From positions 186,001 through 250,000 of the forward strand of contig NZ_QHLX01000002.1 in assembly GCF_004135675.1 (NCBI RefSeq): a stretch of 64,000 nucleotides of DNA, in the 5' to 3' direction. The translations under genes and the position numbers were made by a program. Shown here one piece after another: positions 29,459-38,982 of the stretch. Numbering within the stretch: the first letter of the stretch is position 1; each line of letters opens with the position of its first letter. The notes below the pieces were generated by a model. That model saw only the letters and a list, made by a program, of their open reading frames with translations. It was not told where the DNA came from and ran no database searches. Origin of the DNA: Marinitoga lauensis (GTDB lineage Bacteria; Thermotogota; Thermotogae; Petrotogales; Petrotogaceae).

Positions 29459-31491
29459 ATGAAAATTAAAACTAAAATGCTATTATTAGTTTTTTTAGGA
29501 ATTATTGTTTTTTCTATTATTGGTTTGTTTGTAGTTAATGAAATGAGAGGTTTGAAATTAAAATGGGAAGATTATGTTAGCACGGTAACTGAAAGACAAA
29601 AAATTCTTTCAGATATAAAAGAACAATTTGGTTATGGTGGAGGAATTCATTTATTTAAAAATTATGTATTGAGAGGTAGTGAAAAATATATAGATAGATT
29701 TAAAAAGAAAGAAGAACAGGTTTTAAAAGATTTTGAAATGTATAAAAAGATTCCTGATGTAACCCAGGAAGAAATAAAATATCTTGATATAATAGAGGCT
29801 ACCTTTAGAAAATATGGAGAAAATATAATTCTTGCATCAAAATTAAAAAAACAGGGTTTATCAATAGCAGAAATAGATAAAACAATAAAGATTGATGATG
29901 GGCCAGCATTAAATGCATTTGATGAATTGGAGAAAATAAATTCTGCTTTAACTCTTAATAAAACAAAAAGTTTTGAAGATGCGATTTTAAGATTAGAAAT
30001 AATAATTATTGTTATATCTGTAATAATTATTCTGGTTTTAATAATTTTATATCTTTTTATTGCCAGATTAATGAAGCCATTATATAATGTAAGAGATAAA
30101 TTGGAAGAATTATCTAAAAATGGTGGAGACTTAATTACAAAGTTAGAGGATAACAGAACAGATGAAATAGGAGAAATAGCAAAATTCTTTAATGTGTTTA
30201 TAGAAGCATTTAGAATATCTTTAAAGAATTTCTTCAATAGATTTAGAAACAATATTACGCAATTTAATTCTATAAATACTGAACTGAGAAATTTTAATGA
30301 TAATTTTGAAAAAATAGATAAATCGTTGATGAAAAATCAGGAATCATTGAATAATATTACAAGTTATGTTGAAGAACAAAATGCAAGTACCTTTGAGATT
30401 TCAGATAATATACAGGGTTTGGCCAATACAGCTGTAGAATTAAGTGGTATTGCGCATGAAATAACAGATATAGCAGAAAATGGACGAACAGGATTGGATC
30501 ATGTTAATAAAACGATGAATGAAATATCCGATAATATGGTGCCAATTGTGGAAAAGGTAAAATCGGTTGCTCAAAAAGCAGAAATAATAAATGATGTAGT
30601 TGAAACAATAACAAGTATATCAGAGCAGACGAATTTGTTGGCTTTAAATGCAGCAATAGAAGCTGCAAGAGCTGGAGAAGCAGGAAAAGGATTTGCTGTA
30701 GTTGCTGATGAAATTAGAAAATTAGCTGAGGAAAGTAGAAAGGCTGCAGAAAGTATAAGAGAAAATTTAGGAGAAGTTATGGACGGAGTAAATGAAACAT
30801 CAGAAATGGTTGTAGAAATGTCAGGAAATATAAATAATGTTTTATCCATAAATAAAGAGACTGCTGAAAAACTTTATGAGCTTATAGATTCAGTTGAAAA
30901 AATTTCAAATTATTCGGATAATCTTGCAGCAAGTGCAGAAGAACAGGGGCAGCTGTTGAAGAACTTTCAGCATCTTCTCAAAATATTACAGAGTTAGTTA
31001 ATTCATTAAAAGAAGATATGGAAGAGATTGTAAAAGAGCAGGAATACGTTAAAGAAAGAAATGAAAATTTATTGAGCAAAGTTGAAAAGGAATCGTTTGA
31101 ATTAATAAAAACGGTAAATATATTTTCAGCATTTAAATTGTTTACAAGAGAAGATTTAATTAATGAATTGGAAAATGCAAAAATTGCTCATAAAAAATGG
31201 GTTGAAAGTTTTGAATATTCAACAAATAATGATTTAAGATTATTATCTGAAGATAATCCTGAAAAATGTGCTTTTGGAGTGTTTGTTAAGGTTGTTTCAA
31301 ATAATATACCGGATAAAATCAGAGAAAAATGGAATAAAATATTATCATTACATGAAAAATTACATCATTATGCAAAAGATTTTGAATATAAAAGTAAAGC
31401 ACATAATGAGGCTTTGTTAAAAGAGGTAAAAGCAACTTCTGATGAATTGATGAAACATATAGATGAGATTAAAGATATACTTTCAAAATGA
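29459..31491 (+). CDS. Methyl-accepting chemotaxis protein with CZB domain, frameshifted
   Basis: N-terminal TM helix, a helical sensor with [17 protein letters not shown], a second TM (about 180-202), HAMP, and the signalling hairpin [21 protein letters not shown] missing G near 30950 (EEQGAAVEEL) splits off the last 170 residues. That end is a CZB zinc-binding domain ([21 protein letters not shown]); zinc release from CZB is a known hypochlorous acid or zinc signal in some receptors. Restored length is 678 codons. Confidence 0.9.
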
Positions 31492-31493
31492 CG

Positions 31494-31511
31494 AATCCCC
31501 AACTGGGGATT
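31494..31511 (+). terminator. Intrinsic terminator after chemoreceptor gene
   Basis: AATCCCC / GGGGATT, 4-nt loop, followed by TTATTTTTATT. Confidence 0.8.
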
Positions 31512-31688
31512 TTATTTTTATTATGTCTAAAAATTTCTTTATTAATAGAAAATAATTACTTTTAAATGCAATAGAAGAAAAAATAGTTAATGTTATGTAA
31601 TTTGACAAAATTAGAAAAAAGGAGTAACATTATATTTTACATGCATATATATTTTTTAAGGATATATTATTTTAAAGGAGGGGTTAGA

Positions 31689-33848
31689 ATGTATAAAAAG
31701 CTTTTTATTTTGTTGATGTTGGTAGCGTTGCTGGCTATATCTGTATTTCCAAATGCTAAAGCATTTAAAGTTATGGATAAGAGCCAATTATTGCCAGGAC
31801 CCGCTGCAGATGGTAAGGTAGGGGATTATATTTTAGCTAATGAAAAGGTTGAATTTTTAATTGGAAATCTTGGCAATTATCATGGATATATGAAATCAGG
31901 AGGAAATCTTCTTGATGCTGTTTATCTTGGTGGAGAAGATCAATTTGATGAAATGCATACTTATTTTGGGTGGCCAAAACAGGCTATTTATGAAAATGTA
32001 TTTATATTAAATAATGGTTCTGATGGTGGACCTGCTGTTTTAAAGCTCGTAGGACATCATTCTGATATACCAGGAATTAAAATAACCTCTACATACATGT
32101 TATTACCTGGTGTAAATTATTTAATAATGAAAACAACTTTAGAAAATCAAAGTGGAAAAGACATTGATAAAATGATTTTAGGAGATGCAACATTCTTTGG
32201 TTATGCAAGACCATTTACGTTTGGACTTGGGTATAAAGTAAATAGAATTGATACAGATTTATTAGGTGCTCAGGGTGATGGGATTGCTTATGGTGTTACT
32301 ACAACAGAAACAGGAGAAAAAGGAAAATTAAGAGATATTCACATTTCTTATATTTTTGCTGATCCAGAAATAAAAACCGTTTCTATTAAAAATGGTGAAA
32401 AAGTAACTTTCCAGAGAATATTTATGGTTGGTAAGGATTTATCTTCATTGTTAAAAACATCATTTGATTTGAGAAGTGTTGATTATACATTAGTGAATGG
32501 AAAAGCTATATATGAAAATGGAAAACCAATAAAAAATACAAAAATTAATGTATACAATAAAAATGGAACATTGTATATTGTTGCATATACAGATGAAAAT
32601 GGCGAATATAAATTTCCAGCTAAAGAAGGAAATTATACAGTTAAAATTGATTTATCAGGTATGAATACAGTTAAATCTCCAGAAATAGTTGTTAAAGGCG
32701 AAAAAATGTTAAATGCTTTACCTGTTATTGGTAAGTATGCAGAAGAAAATAAAGTATTATGGGGTCCATATCTATCAGATGTATCTAAAGATAGTGTATA
32801 TATTAACTGGAAAACACTTGTTCCAGCAAAAGGTAAGGTTTTTGTTGATGGAAAAGTATTTGAAGATAATAACGAAAGTGTTTTACATCATTTAGAAGTA
32901 AAAGGATTAGAACCAGGAAAAGAATATACATATAAACTGGTAGTTGAAGATGGAGCTGCAAAGGGTTTAACAACAGAAGCTTATACATTTAAAACAGTTG
33001 CTAATAATCCTAAAAAATTCAAATTTGTTGTTTATGCTGATACAAGAACATATAATAAAAGACATAGATTAGTAGCTGATAAAATTGCAGAAGAAAAACC
33101 AGATTTTGTTGTTCATGTTGGCGACCTTGTAATGGATGGAAGAATTATGAGTGATTGGGATGGTTTCTTCTGGGCAATTAAGAATATGGCAGCAATTTCA
33201 CCATTTTATCCAGTATTAGGAAATCATGAATATAATTCAAAATACTACTTCAGTTCATTTGTTACTCCAACAGGTGGAGGAGATTATAATGAACAATATT
33301 ATTCATTTAATTATGGAGATGCACATTTTATAGTTTTAGATGCTGATGTATTATTAATGCAGAAAGATAAAGAAGGTATGGAAAGAGAAACACAATGGTT
33401 GATTAATGATTTAGAAAAGAATAAAGATGCTAAATGGAAATTTGTATTCTTCCACGAACCATTCTGGACAAATTGTACAGAATACGGTGTAGAACCTGTA
33501 AGTCCAACAATAGATTATTGGAAACCTGTATTTGAAAAATATGGTGTAGATATTGTATTCAATAGTCATTTCCATATGTATGAAAGATTTACAAATAATA
33601 AAATCAATTATATAGTAACAGGTGGAGGAGGCGCTCCATTATATTCAAAAGTAAAATCTTATGATGAAAAATATCCATTTACAACAAAGGATATAACAGG
33701 ACTTCATCATTATGTAGAAGTTATTGTTACAGAAAATCAGGTTAAAGTGCTCATTAAAGGTGTTGCACAACAAACAGATAAAAAGAAAGAAGATGGATTT
33801 ATTCCTGTTAATGTAATTCTTGATCATTTTGTTTTAAATAAGTATTAA
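31689..33848 (+). CDS. Secreted purple-acid-phosphatase-like metallophosphoesterase
   Basis: 719 residues. Signal peptide (1-26, ending NAKA); a ~260-residue N-terminal beta domain without a name I recognise; a carboxypeptidase-regulatory-like domain (about 280-345, DENGEYKFPAKEGNYTV); a purple-acid-phosphatase FnIII domain (VLWGPYLSDVSKDSVYINW); and the catalytic domain with ADTR, GDL, GNHEY, FFHEPFW and NSHFHMYER. It should hydrolyse phosphoesters outside the cell membrane. ATG 31689 follows aaaggagg. Confidence 0.85.
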   Translation: MYKKLFILLMLVALLAISVFPNAKAFKVMDKSQLLPGPAADGKVGDYILANEKVEFLIGNLGNYHGYMKSGGNLLDAVYLGGEDQFDEMHTYFGWPKQAIYENVFILNNGSDGGPAVLKLVGHHSDIPGIKITSTYMLLPGVNYLIMKTTLENQSGKDIDKMILGDATFFGYARPFTFGLGYKVNRIDTDLLGAQGDGIAYGVTTTETGEKGKLRDIHISYIFADPEIKTVSIKNGEKVTFQRIFMVGKDLSSLLKTSFDLRSVDYTLVNGKAIYENGKPIKNTKINVYNKNGTLYIVAYTDENGEYKFPAKEGNYTVKIDLSGMNTVKSPEIVVKGEKMLNALPVIGKYAEENKVLWGPYLSDVSKDSVYINWKTLVPAKGKVFVDGKVFEDNNESVLHHLEVKGLEPGKEYTYKLVVEDGAAKGLTTEAYTFKTVANNPKKFKFVVYADTRTYNKRHRLVADKIAEEKPDFVVHVGDLVMDGRIMSDWDGFFWAIKNMAAISPFYPVLGNHEYNSKYYFSSFVTPTGGGDYNEQYYSFNYGDAHFIVLDADVLLMQKDKEGMERETQWLINDLEKNKDAKWKFVFFHEPFWTNCTEYGVEPVSPTIDYWKPVFEKYGVDIVFNSHFHMYERFTNNKINYIVTGGGGAPLYSKVKSYDEKYPFTTKDITGLHHYVEVIVTENQVKVLIKGVAQQTDKKKEDGFIPVNVILDHFVLNKY

Positions 33849-33853
33849 TCGAA

Positions 33854-33879
33854 AATCCGGCGATTGGCCGGGATTTTTT
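33854..33879 (+). terminator. Intrinsic terminator after phosphatase gene
   Basis: AAATCCGGC / GCCGGGATTT with one bulged G. The sister terminator at 21510 has three C in the left arm, so one C may be missing here, as in the genes. Confidence 0.75.
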
Positions 33880-33902
33880 GATTTCATTAAAAGTTTGTTT
33901 AT

Positions 33903-33956
33903 TATATTTAAAAGAGTAGTACCTTGAAGATATAATAAAAATGTAAATTTATTGAA
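33903..33956 (+). repeat. Intergenic repeat, copy B
   Basis: Near-identical to parts of 19152-19242 and placed likewise just after a CCGGGATTTTTT terminator. It lies outside any gene. Confidence 0.6.
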
Positions 33957-33967
33957 ATTGCTAAAAT

Positions 33968-33999
33968 AAAAAATTCCCGATCAAATCGGGAATTTTTTT
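33968..33999. terminator. Intrinsic terminator for rpsT
   Basis: AAAAAATTCCCGAT / ATCGGGAATTTTTTT with a 3-nt loop; flanking A and T runs make it usable from both sides. On minus it directly follows rpsT. Confidence 0.85.
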
Positions 34000-34001
34000 G
34001 A

Positions 34002-34279
34002 TTAAGCATCATCGCCTAAATATTCTTTAACTTTAGCGTGCAATCTTGATTTTTTTCTTGAAGCGTTATTTTTGTGAATAACACCTTTTTTAGCAGCTTT
34101 ATCAATTACAGAAAATGCTGAATCTAATAAATTCATAACTTCTTCTTTTTCTTTTTCGCTTCTATAGCTGCTAATACTTTTTTAATTGAGTTTTTAACTC
34201 TTGTCTTATAAGCTTTGTTTCTTAATCTTCTTTTTGCTGTTTGTCTCACTCTTTTTTTAGCTGACTTAACGTTTGGCAC
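34002..34279 (-). CDS. rpsT: Ribosomal protein S20, frameshifted
   Basis: Binds 16S rRNA during 30S assembly. It reads (M)[17 protein letters not shown], then [20 protein letters not shown]; one A is missing near 34163, and the other frame continues with [18 protein letters not shown]. Restored length is 92 residues. The start is GTG 34279 behind ggaggaat. S20 is essential for good growth, so the frameshift is almost surely a sequence error. Confidence 0.9.
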
Positions 34280-34310
34280 TTTGATATTCCTCCTTTATAT
34301 TATTATTTTA

Positions 34311-35505
34311 TTATAGTCCAAAAGCTGCTTTTAAATCGTTAACCTTATCTGTTCTTTCCCATGGTAAATCAACATCTGTTCTTCCAAAATGACCATAAGC
34401 AGCTGTTTTTTTGTAAATTGGTTTTAATAAGTCCAGGTTTTTAATAATTGCACCAGGTCTAAAGTCAAACATTTCAGTTACTACATTGTATAATTTTTCT
34501 TCATCGACTTTTGCAGTACCTTTTGTATCAATTAAAATTGAAACAGGCTTTGCAACACCTATAGCATAACCTAATTGAATCATAACTTCGTCAGCTAAAC
34601 CTGCTGCAACAATATTTTTGCAACGTAACGAGCCATATAATGAGCTGATCTGTCTACTTTTGTAGGATCTTTTCCAGAGAAAGCTCCTCCTCCATGTGGT
34701 ACCCAGCCACCATAGGTATCAACAATAATCTTTCTCCCAGTTAATCCTGTATCAGCATGTGGACCACCTAAAACAAATCTTCCTGTTGGGTTAACTAAAA
34801 TTCTGGTATTTTCTGTTAATAAGTTTTCTGGAACTATAGGTTTAATCACATGTTCAATTAAAGCTTCCCTAATTTCTTCTATTGTTACATCTGGTTCATG
34901 TTGTGTAGAAATCAATACAGTTTCTACTTCAACAGGCTTTCCATTTTCATCATATTCAACTGTAACCTGAGTTTTTCCATCAGGTCTTAAGAATTTTAAA
35001 GTTCCATTTTTTCTAACTTCAGCTAATCTAAAAGCCAATTTATGAGCTAAAACAATTGGTAATGGCATCATTTCTGGAGTTTCATTTGTAGCATAACCAA
35101 ACATAATTCCCTGGTCACCAGCACCAAGTTTTTCGTATGGATCTTCTTCAGAAATTTCTCCCTGTTTTGCTTCTAATGCCTTATCTACTCCATAGCGATG
35201 TCTGGTGATTGTTCGTCTATAGAAACCAATACAGCTGAAGTTTCACCATCAAAACCATATTTTGCTCTTGTATATCCAATATCTAATATTGTTTGTCTTA
35301 CGATTTTTGGTATATCAACATAAGCTTTTGTTGATATTTCACCAGCAACCATTGCAACACCTGTTGTAACCAATGTTTCTACAGCAACCCTTGAAAAAGG
35401 ATCTTTTTCTAATAAAGCATCCAATATTGCATCAGAAATTTGGTCTGCAACTTTATCTGGGTGTCCTTCTGTAACACTTTCGCTTGTGAAAAGTCTTTTT
35501 TTCAA
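34311..35505 (-). CDS. metK: S-adenosylmethionine synthetase, two frameshifts
   Basis: Makes SAM from Met and ATP. Has [41 protein letters not shown] and [17 protein letters not shown]. Frames change near 35190 (one G missing in IAMGVDKA) and near 34612 (one A missing in AKNIVAAG); restored length is 399 codons. Starts at TTG 35505 behind ggagga. It supplies SAM for trmB, rlmH and the methyltransferase fusion in this window. Confidence 0.95.
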
Positions 35506-35557
35506 TTTTCTTCCTCCTTTTTATTTATTTAATATTGTAATCGATGTCCAAAGTATT

Positions 35558-35566
35558 ATTATACCA
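35558..35566 (-). promoter_or_regulatory. Extended -10 promoter of metK
   Basis: Minus-strand TGGTATAAT, about 50 bp before the TTG start. I see no SAM riboswitch fold in the short leader. Confidence 0.5.
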
Positions 35567-35628
35567 GAAATATACCTCAATACACTTATGAAAAATTAAT
35601 TTTAAAATAAAATCTATTGTATTTTAAG

Positions 35629-36621
35629 TTACATTTCTTTTACCAGCACTAACTTATAAACCTTTACAGTTCCCCATATATCTTCTAAGATTAATTCAGC
35701 CGGGTTTCTATCTTTTAATGTAAATGCTATTTCATTCCATCTATTAACTTTTATTGGAGTTATAAATGAAGAAGAATAGAGTTTAATCCAATATGTGAAT
35801 ATATTTGAACCATTGCCGTATATTATATTTGGTGAATACATTTCATCTGTTCTTATTGCATCAAATTCTATTTCGTATACTAATTCATCATTTATACGCA
35901 AAGAAATTTTTCTTGGTATAATTTTGGTATTATTGCCAATTTTTTCATCTGTTTTTACTTCTAATTTAGGTAAGGATGCAAAAGGAATTTCTGTAACCTG
36001 ATCTTCTAAAAGTTTAAAGGTTCTGTTATTCGATCTAATTTCAAGTGCTTCTAATTTTCTTGGTCTCATTTCTACATAATCAACAAATTCAAGAGCATCT
36101 CTAACAATTTCAACTTTTTCATTTCCAGATTTTTTAATTTCTCTAACTTCGAAATGAACATGGGGAACTTCAGCCTCACCAGATTTACCAGAATATGCAA
36201 TAATTTCTCCTTTTGATACTCTTATTTCATCTTCAGGAAATTTTATTTCTGCAAAGGTATTTCCAACTTCACTGATAACTGAATTTGCAATTTCTTCGAT
36301 TAACCCTTTAAAAGAACTTAAATGAGCATATACAGTTATTAAATCATAATCTGGATGATATAAGAATACAGTATTACCATATACTTTATGATTTATCCAT
36401 ATTTTATATACATAACCATCCGCTGCCGCATTTACAGGATAACCAATTCTTGAAAACGATGAAAAATCTATTCCTAAATGAAAATGTGGTTTGTCTCCAG
36501 TATCTCTATATTCTCCAAATGAAGAGGTGAGATAAGAATCTTTAACAGGTGGTAAAAATCTTTGAGAAAAAGCAAAAACAATACTTAAAAGAACTATTGA
36601 GATAATAATTAGTTTTTTCAT
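35629..36621 (-). CDS. M23 (LytM-type) peptidase
   Basis: Exported peptidoglycan endopeptidase of about 330 residues with signal peptide (KKLIIISIVLLSIVFAFS). The zinc and catalytic motifs HLGIDF and HVHFEVRE are both intact, in contrast to the paralogue at 28-1025. The C-terminal 150 residues form a beta-rich domain shared only with that paralogue within this window. ATG 36621 follows taggagg. Confidence 0.85.
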   Translation of the reverse strand: MKKLIIISIVLLSIVFAFSQRFLPPVKDSYLTSSFGEYRDTGDKPHFHLGIDFSSFSRIGYPVNAAADGYVYKIWINHKVYGNTVFLYHPDYDLITVYAHLSSFKGLIEEIANSVISEVGNTFAEIKFPEDEIRVSKGEIIAYSGKSGEAEVPHVHFEVREIKKSGNEKVEIVRDALEFVDYVEMRPRKLEALEIRSNNRTFKLLEDQVTEIPFASLPKLEVKTDEKIGNNTKIIPRKISLRINDELVYEIEFDAIRTDEMYSPNIIYGNGSNIFTYWIKLYSSSFITPIKVNRWNEIAFTLKDRNPAELILEDIWGTVKVYKLVLVKEM

Positions 36622-36748
36622 GATATACCTCCTACAGGATTTTGAATTTATAACACAATATCCAGAAGATAACAATCTTCTGGATTTAAAGATATATAAT
36701 AATTATTTTTAGCAATGAATTATGATAATTTAAAAATTTAAACATCTG

Positions 36749-36997
36749 TTAGTTTTGATTGCCTCCTGTATTATCCTGCTGGAATAATCTAACGTATTTC
36801 ATTGGAACAATCATTTTTATTGCGTGTTTATAAACGAGAGATTGTTGTCCCTTTTTTTCCAATAAAATTGTAAAATTATCAAAGGATTTAATAAATCCGG
36901 TGGTTTGGAATCCTCCTTCGAAATAAATTTTACATTCAATTTTGTTTGTTCTTAATAAATTCAAAAATCTTTCCTGTAAATTAAATTTTTCTGCCAT
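36749..36997 (-). CDS. hfq: RNA chaperone Hfq
   Basis: 82 residues with Sm1 (FEGGFQTTGFIKSFDNFTILL) and Sm2 (YKHAIKMIVP) motifs; hexameric RNA chaperone that pairs small RNAs with mRNAs. Lies downstream of miaA, the common order. Confidence 0.95.
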   Translation of the reverse strand: MAEKFNLQERFLNLLRTNKIECKIYFEGGFQTTGFIKSFDNFTILLEKKGQQSLVYKHAIKMIVPMKYVRLFQQDNTGGNQN

Positions 36998-37046
36998 TCC
37001 AACTCCCCCTTTTTAAGTAGTAAATTTAGAAAATAAAACTACAAAT

Positions 37047-37951
37047 TCAATCAATAAATTCAAAAATAATTTTCTTAATTTTTTCAATTGGATTCTTTTC
37101 TATTGATAAATTTATCCATGTAGCATTTTCATATCCTCTGAAATAAATTATTTGCCTTCTTGCATATCGTCGTGTATTCCTTTTTATATAATGAATCATT
37201 TTGTCATAATCATATTTTCCTTTAATATATTCTAATACTTCTTTATATCCAATAGTATTCAAAGAATTTAAGTTTTTGTTATATCCTAAATTAATTAAAT
37301 TTTTTACTTCATCAATTAATCCGTCTTCAATCATTTTTTCAACTCTTAAATTAATTCTTTCATGTAGTTCTTTCCTATCTCTGTCTAATATAATAATGTT
37401 AAATTCATAGGGGATTGGGTTTTATGATTTTTTATTAATTCAGACATTCTTTTTCCAGAAACGATATATATTTCTAATGCTCTAATACTTCTTTTTAAAT
37501 CGTTTTGATGAATTCTCAAATAGCTTTCAGGATCAACATCTTTTAAAATTTCTCTTATTATTCCAGGCTGGGAATTTTCTAATTTTCTTAAATAACTTCT
37601 TAATGTCAATGAACCAGGAGATTCAAAAAATCCTTTATAAATGGAATCAAAATATAAACCAGTTCCACCGGAAATAAGGGGTATTTTCCCTCTATTTAAT
37701 ATATCTTTTATTACATTTAATGCATCCTGTCTGTACATATATGCGTTATAATATTGATCAGGTTCAACAAAATCAATTAAATGGTGTTTTATTTTTTTTT
37801 GTTCTTCTATTGTTGGTTTAGCTGTTCCAATATTCATATATTTATATATCTGTCTTGAATCACAGGAAACAACTTCAAAATCATTTCCAAGTTGAGTTAA
37901 TAAACCAGTTTTTCCCACGGCAGTTGGCCCTAATATAACGGGTATTTTCAT
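37047..37951 (-). CDS. miaA: tRNA dimethylallyltransferase, frameshifted
   Basis: Adds dimethylallyl to A37 of tRNAs reading UNN codons. P-loop GPTAVGKTGL, then CDSRQIYKYMNIGTAKP and SGGTGLYFDS. One T is missing near 37400; after it the frame gives IIILDRDRKELHERI and YARRQIIYFRG. Restored length is 302 codons. Overlaps the methyltransferase gene upstream by 4 bp. Confidence 0.95.
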
Positions 37952-38979
37952 TTTAAATAAATCACCCCATAAAATACGCCAGAATTTTTACTTCCGTCAA
38001 TTTTATCGAATTTATATTTATCCCATATAGAATCTTTAACATGTGCTTTAATAATAACTTTATCTTTTGCCACTCTTTTCATTTCTTCAATGTCAGATGG
38101 TTCAAGTTCATCATACACAGCGAATCTTCTTAAAGGGTTTAATGCTGAAGATTCAAAAACAGGATTTTCAAACATAGGATCACAATATATTATGTCATAA
38201 CTTTTATCTTTTTGTTTTCTAATAAATCTTTTATAATTATCGTTTATTATTTCGATTTTCTTCTGTGCTTCTTTTAGCCATTTTATTTTATATGGATAAT
38301 ATTTAATACTTTCTTTTACAACGAAATAAATAGGGAATGATCCTTCCAGCCCAATTAATTTTCCTTCATTTAATTGAGAAGATATTAATAAAGCTTCACT
38401 ACCAAGTCCAAATGTTAAATCTAAAACAATTTCATTACCTTTTAATTCCATATTGTTTAGTAGATAATCTTTTTTATCAGAAATAAAATTTTTCATTCTT
38501 ATTTTTACAATTGAAGGATGAAAAAAGAACTCAAAATCGTCCTTTTTAACCTTTACAGTAAGATTCTTTTCAACAACAAAATAAATATTATTTGTTTTTA
38601 AATGTCTTCTATTTTTATATATTAAACCGTATTGTTCAGCGAGTTGTTTGGCTCGCTGTAGTTGTTCCTTCGATGGTTTGTGGACGTAGTTATAATTAAT
38701 TTTTCCATTTTTTATTGTCACACCTTTCTCTTCCAGCATTTTTTTTATCATATCTCTTTCTTTTTCTATGGCATTAAGTTTCTTTTTTAATGATTCAAAT
38801 TCACTCTGGGTTTTTTTATATTCATTACTTAATTCAGCATATATAAATACCATACGAACCATCTGTATGCCGAAATATAATATTACAAAAATTATGGCAA
38901 AATAAAGAATCAATCTGAAAACATTAATTTTTTTTTCTTTTTTCTTTTTTTTGCCGACGATAATCTTTTTTCTTTCCAT
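37948..38979 (-). CDS. DivIC/FtsL-like helix fused to a SAM methyltransferase
   Basis: 343 residues in one frame. Residues 1-105 have a basic start, one TM helix (21-45) and a coiled coil (ELSNEYKKTQSEFESLKKKL onward), like DivIC/FtsL septum proteins. From about 108 on is a class I methyltransferase related to the RsmJ (DUF548) kind: FFHPSIVKIRMK, the SAM loop LDLTFGLGSEA, and the catalytic-type IIYCDPMFENP. The fusion would tether an RNA or other methyltransferase to the membrane. An artefact joining two genes is possible given nearby frameshifts, but no internal start with a ribosome site was seen. Confidence 0.65.
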   Translation of the reverse strand: MERKKIIVGKKKKKEKKINVFRLILYFAIIFVILYFGIQMVRMVFIYAELSNEYKKTQSEFESLKKKLNAIEKERDMIKKMLEEKGVTIKNGKINYNYVHKPSKEQLQRAKQLAEQYGLIYKNRRHLKTNNIYFVVEKNLTVKVKKDDFEFFFHPSIVKIRMKNFISDKKDYLLNNMELKGNEIVLDLTFGLGSEALLISSQLNEGKLIGLEGSFPIYFVVKESIKYYPYKIKWLKEAQKKIEIINDNYKRFIRKQKDKSYDIIYCDPMFENPVFESSALNPLRRFAVYDELEPSDIEEMKRVAKDKVIIKAHVKDSIWDKYKFDKIDGSKNSGVFYGVIYLK

Positions 38980-38982
38980 TTT

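Noticed and set aside
34002-34279. Gene-free stretch between phosphatase and metK
   Set aside because: It holds rpsT, hidden by a frameshift.
35506-35628. SAM riboswitch before metK
   Set aside because: The stretch is short, AT-rich and shows only a promoter; no conserved junction or stems seen.
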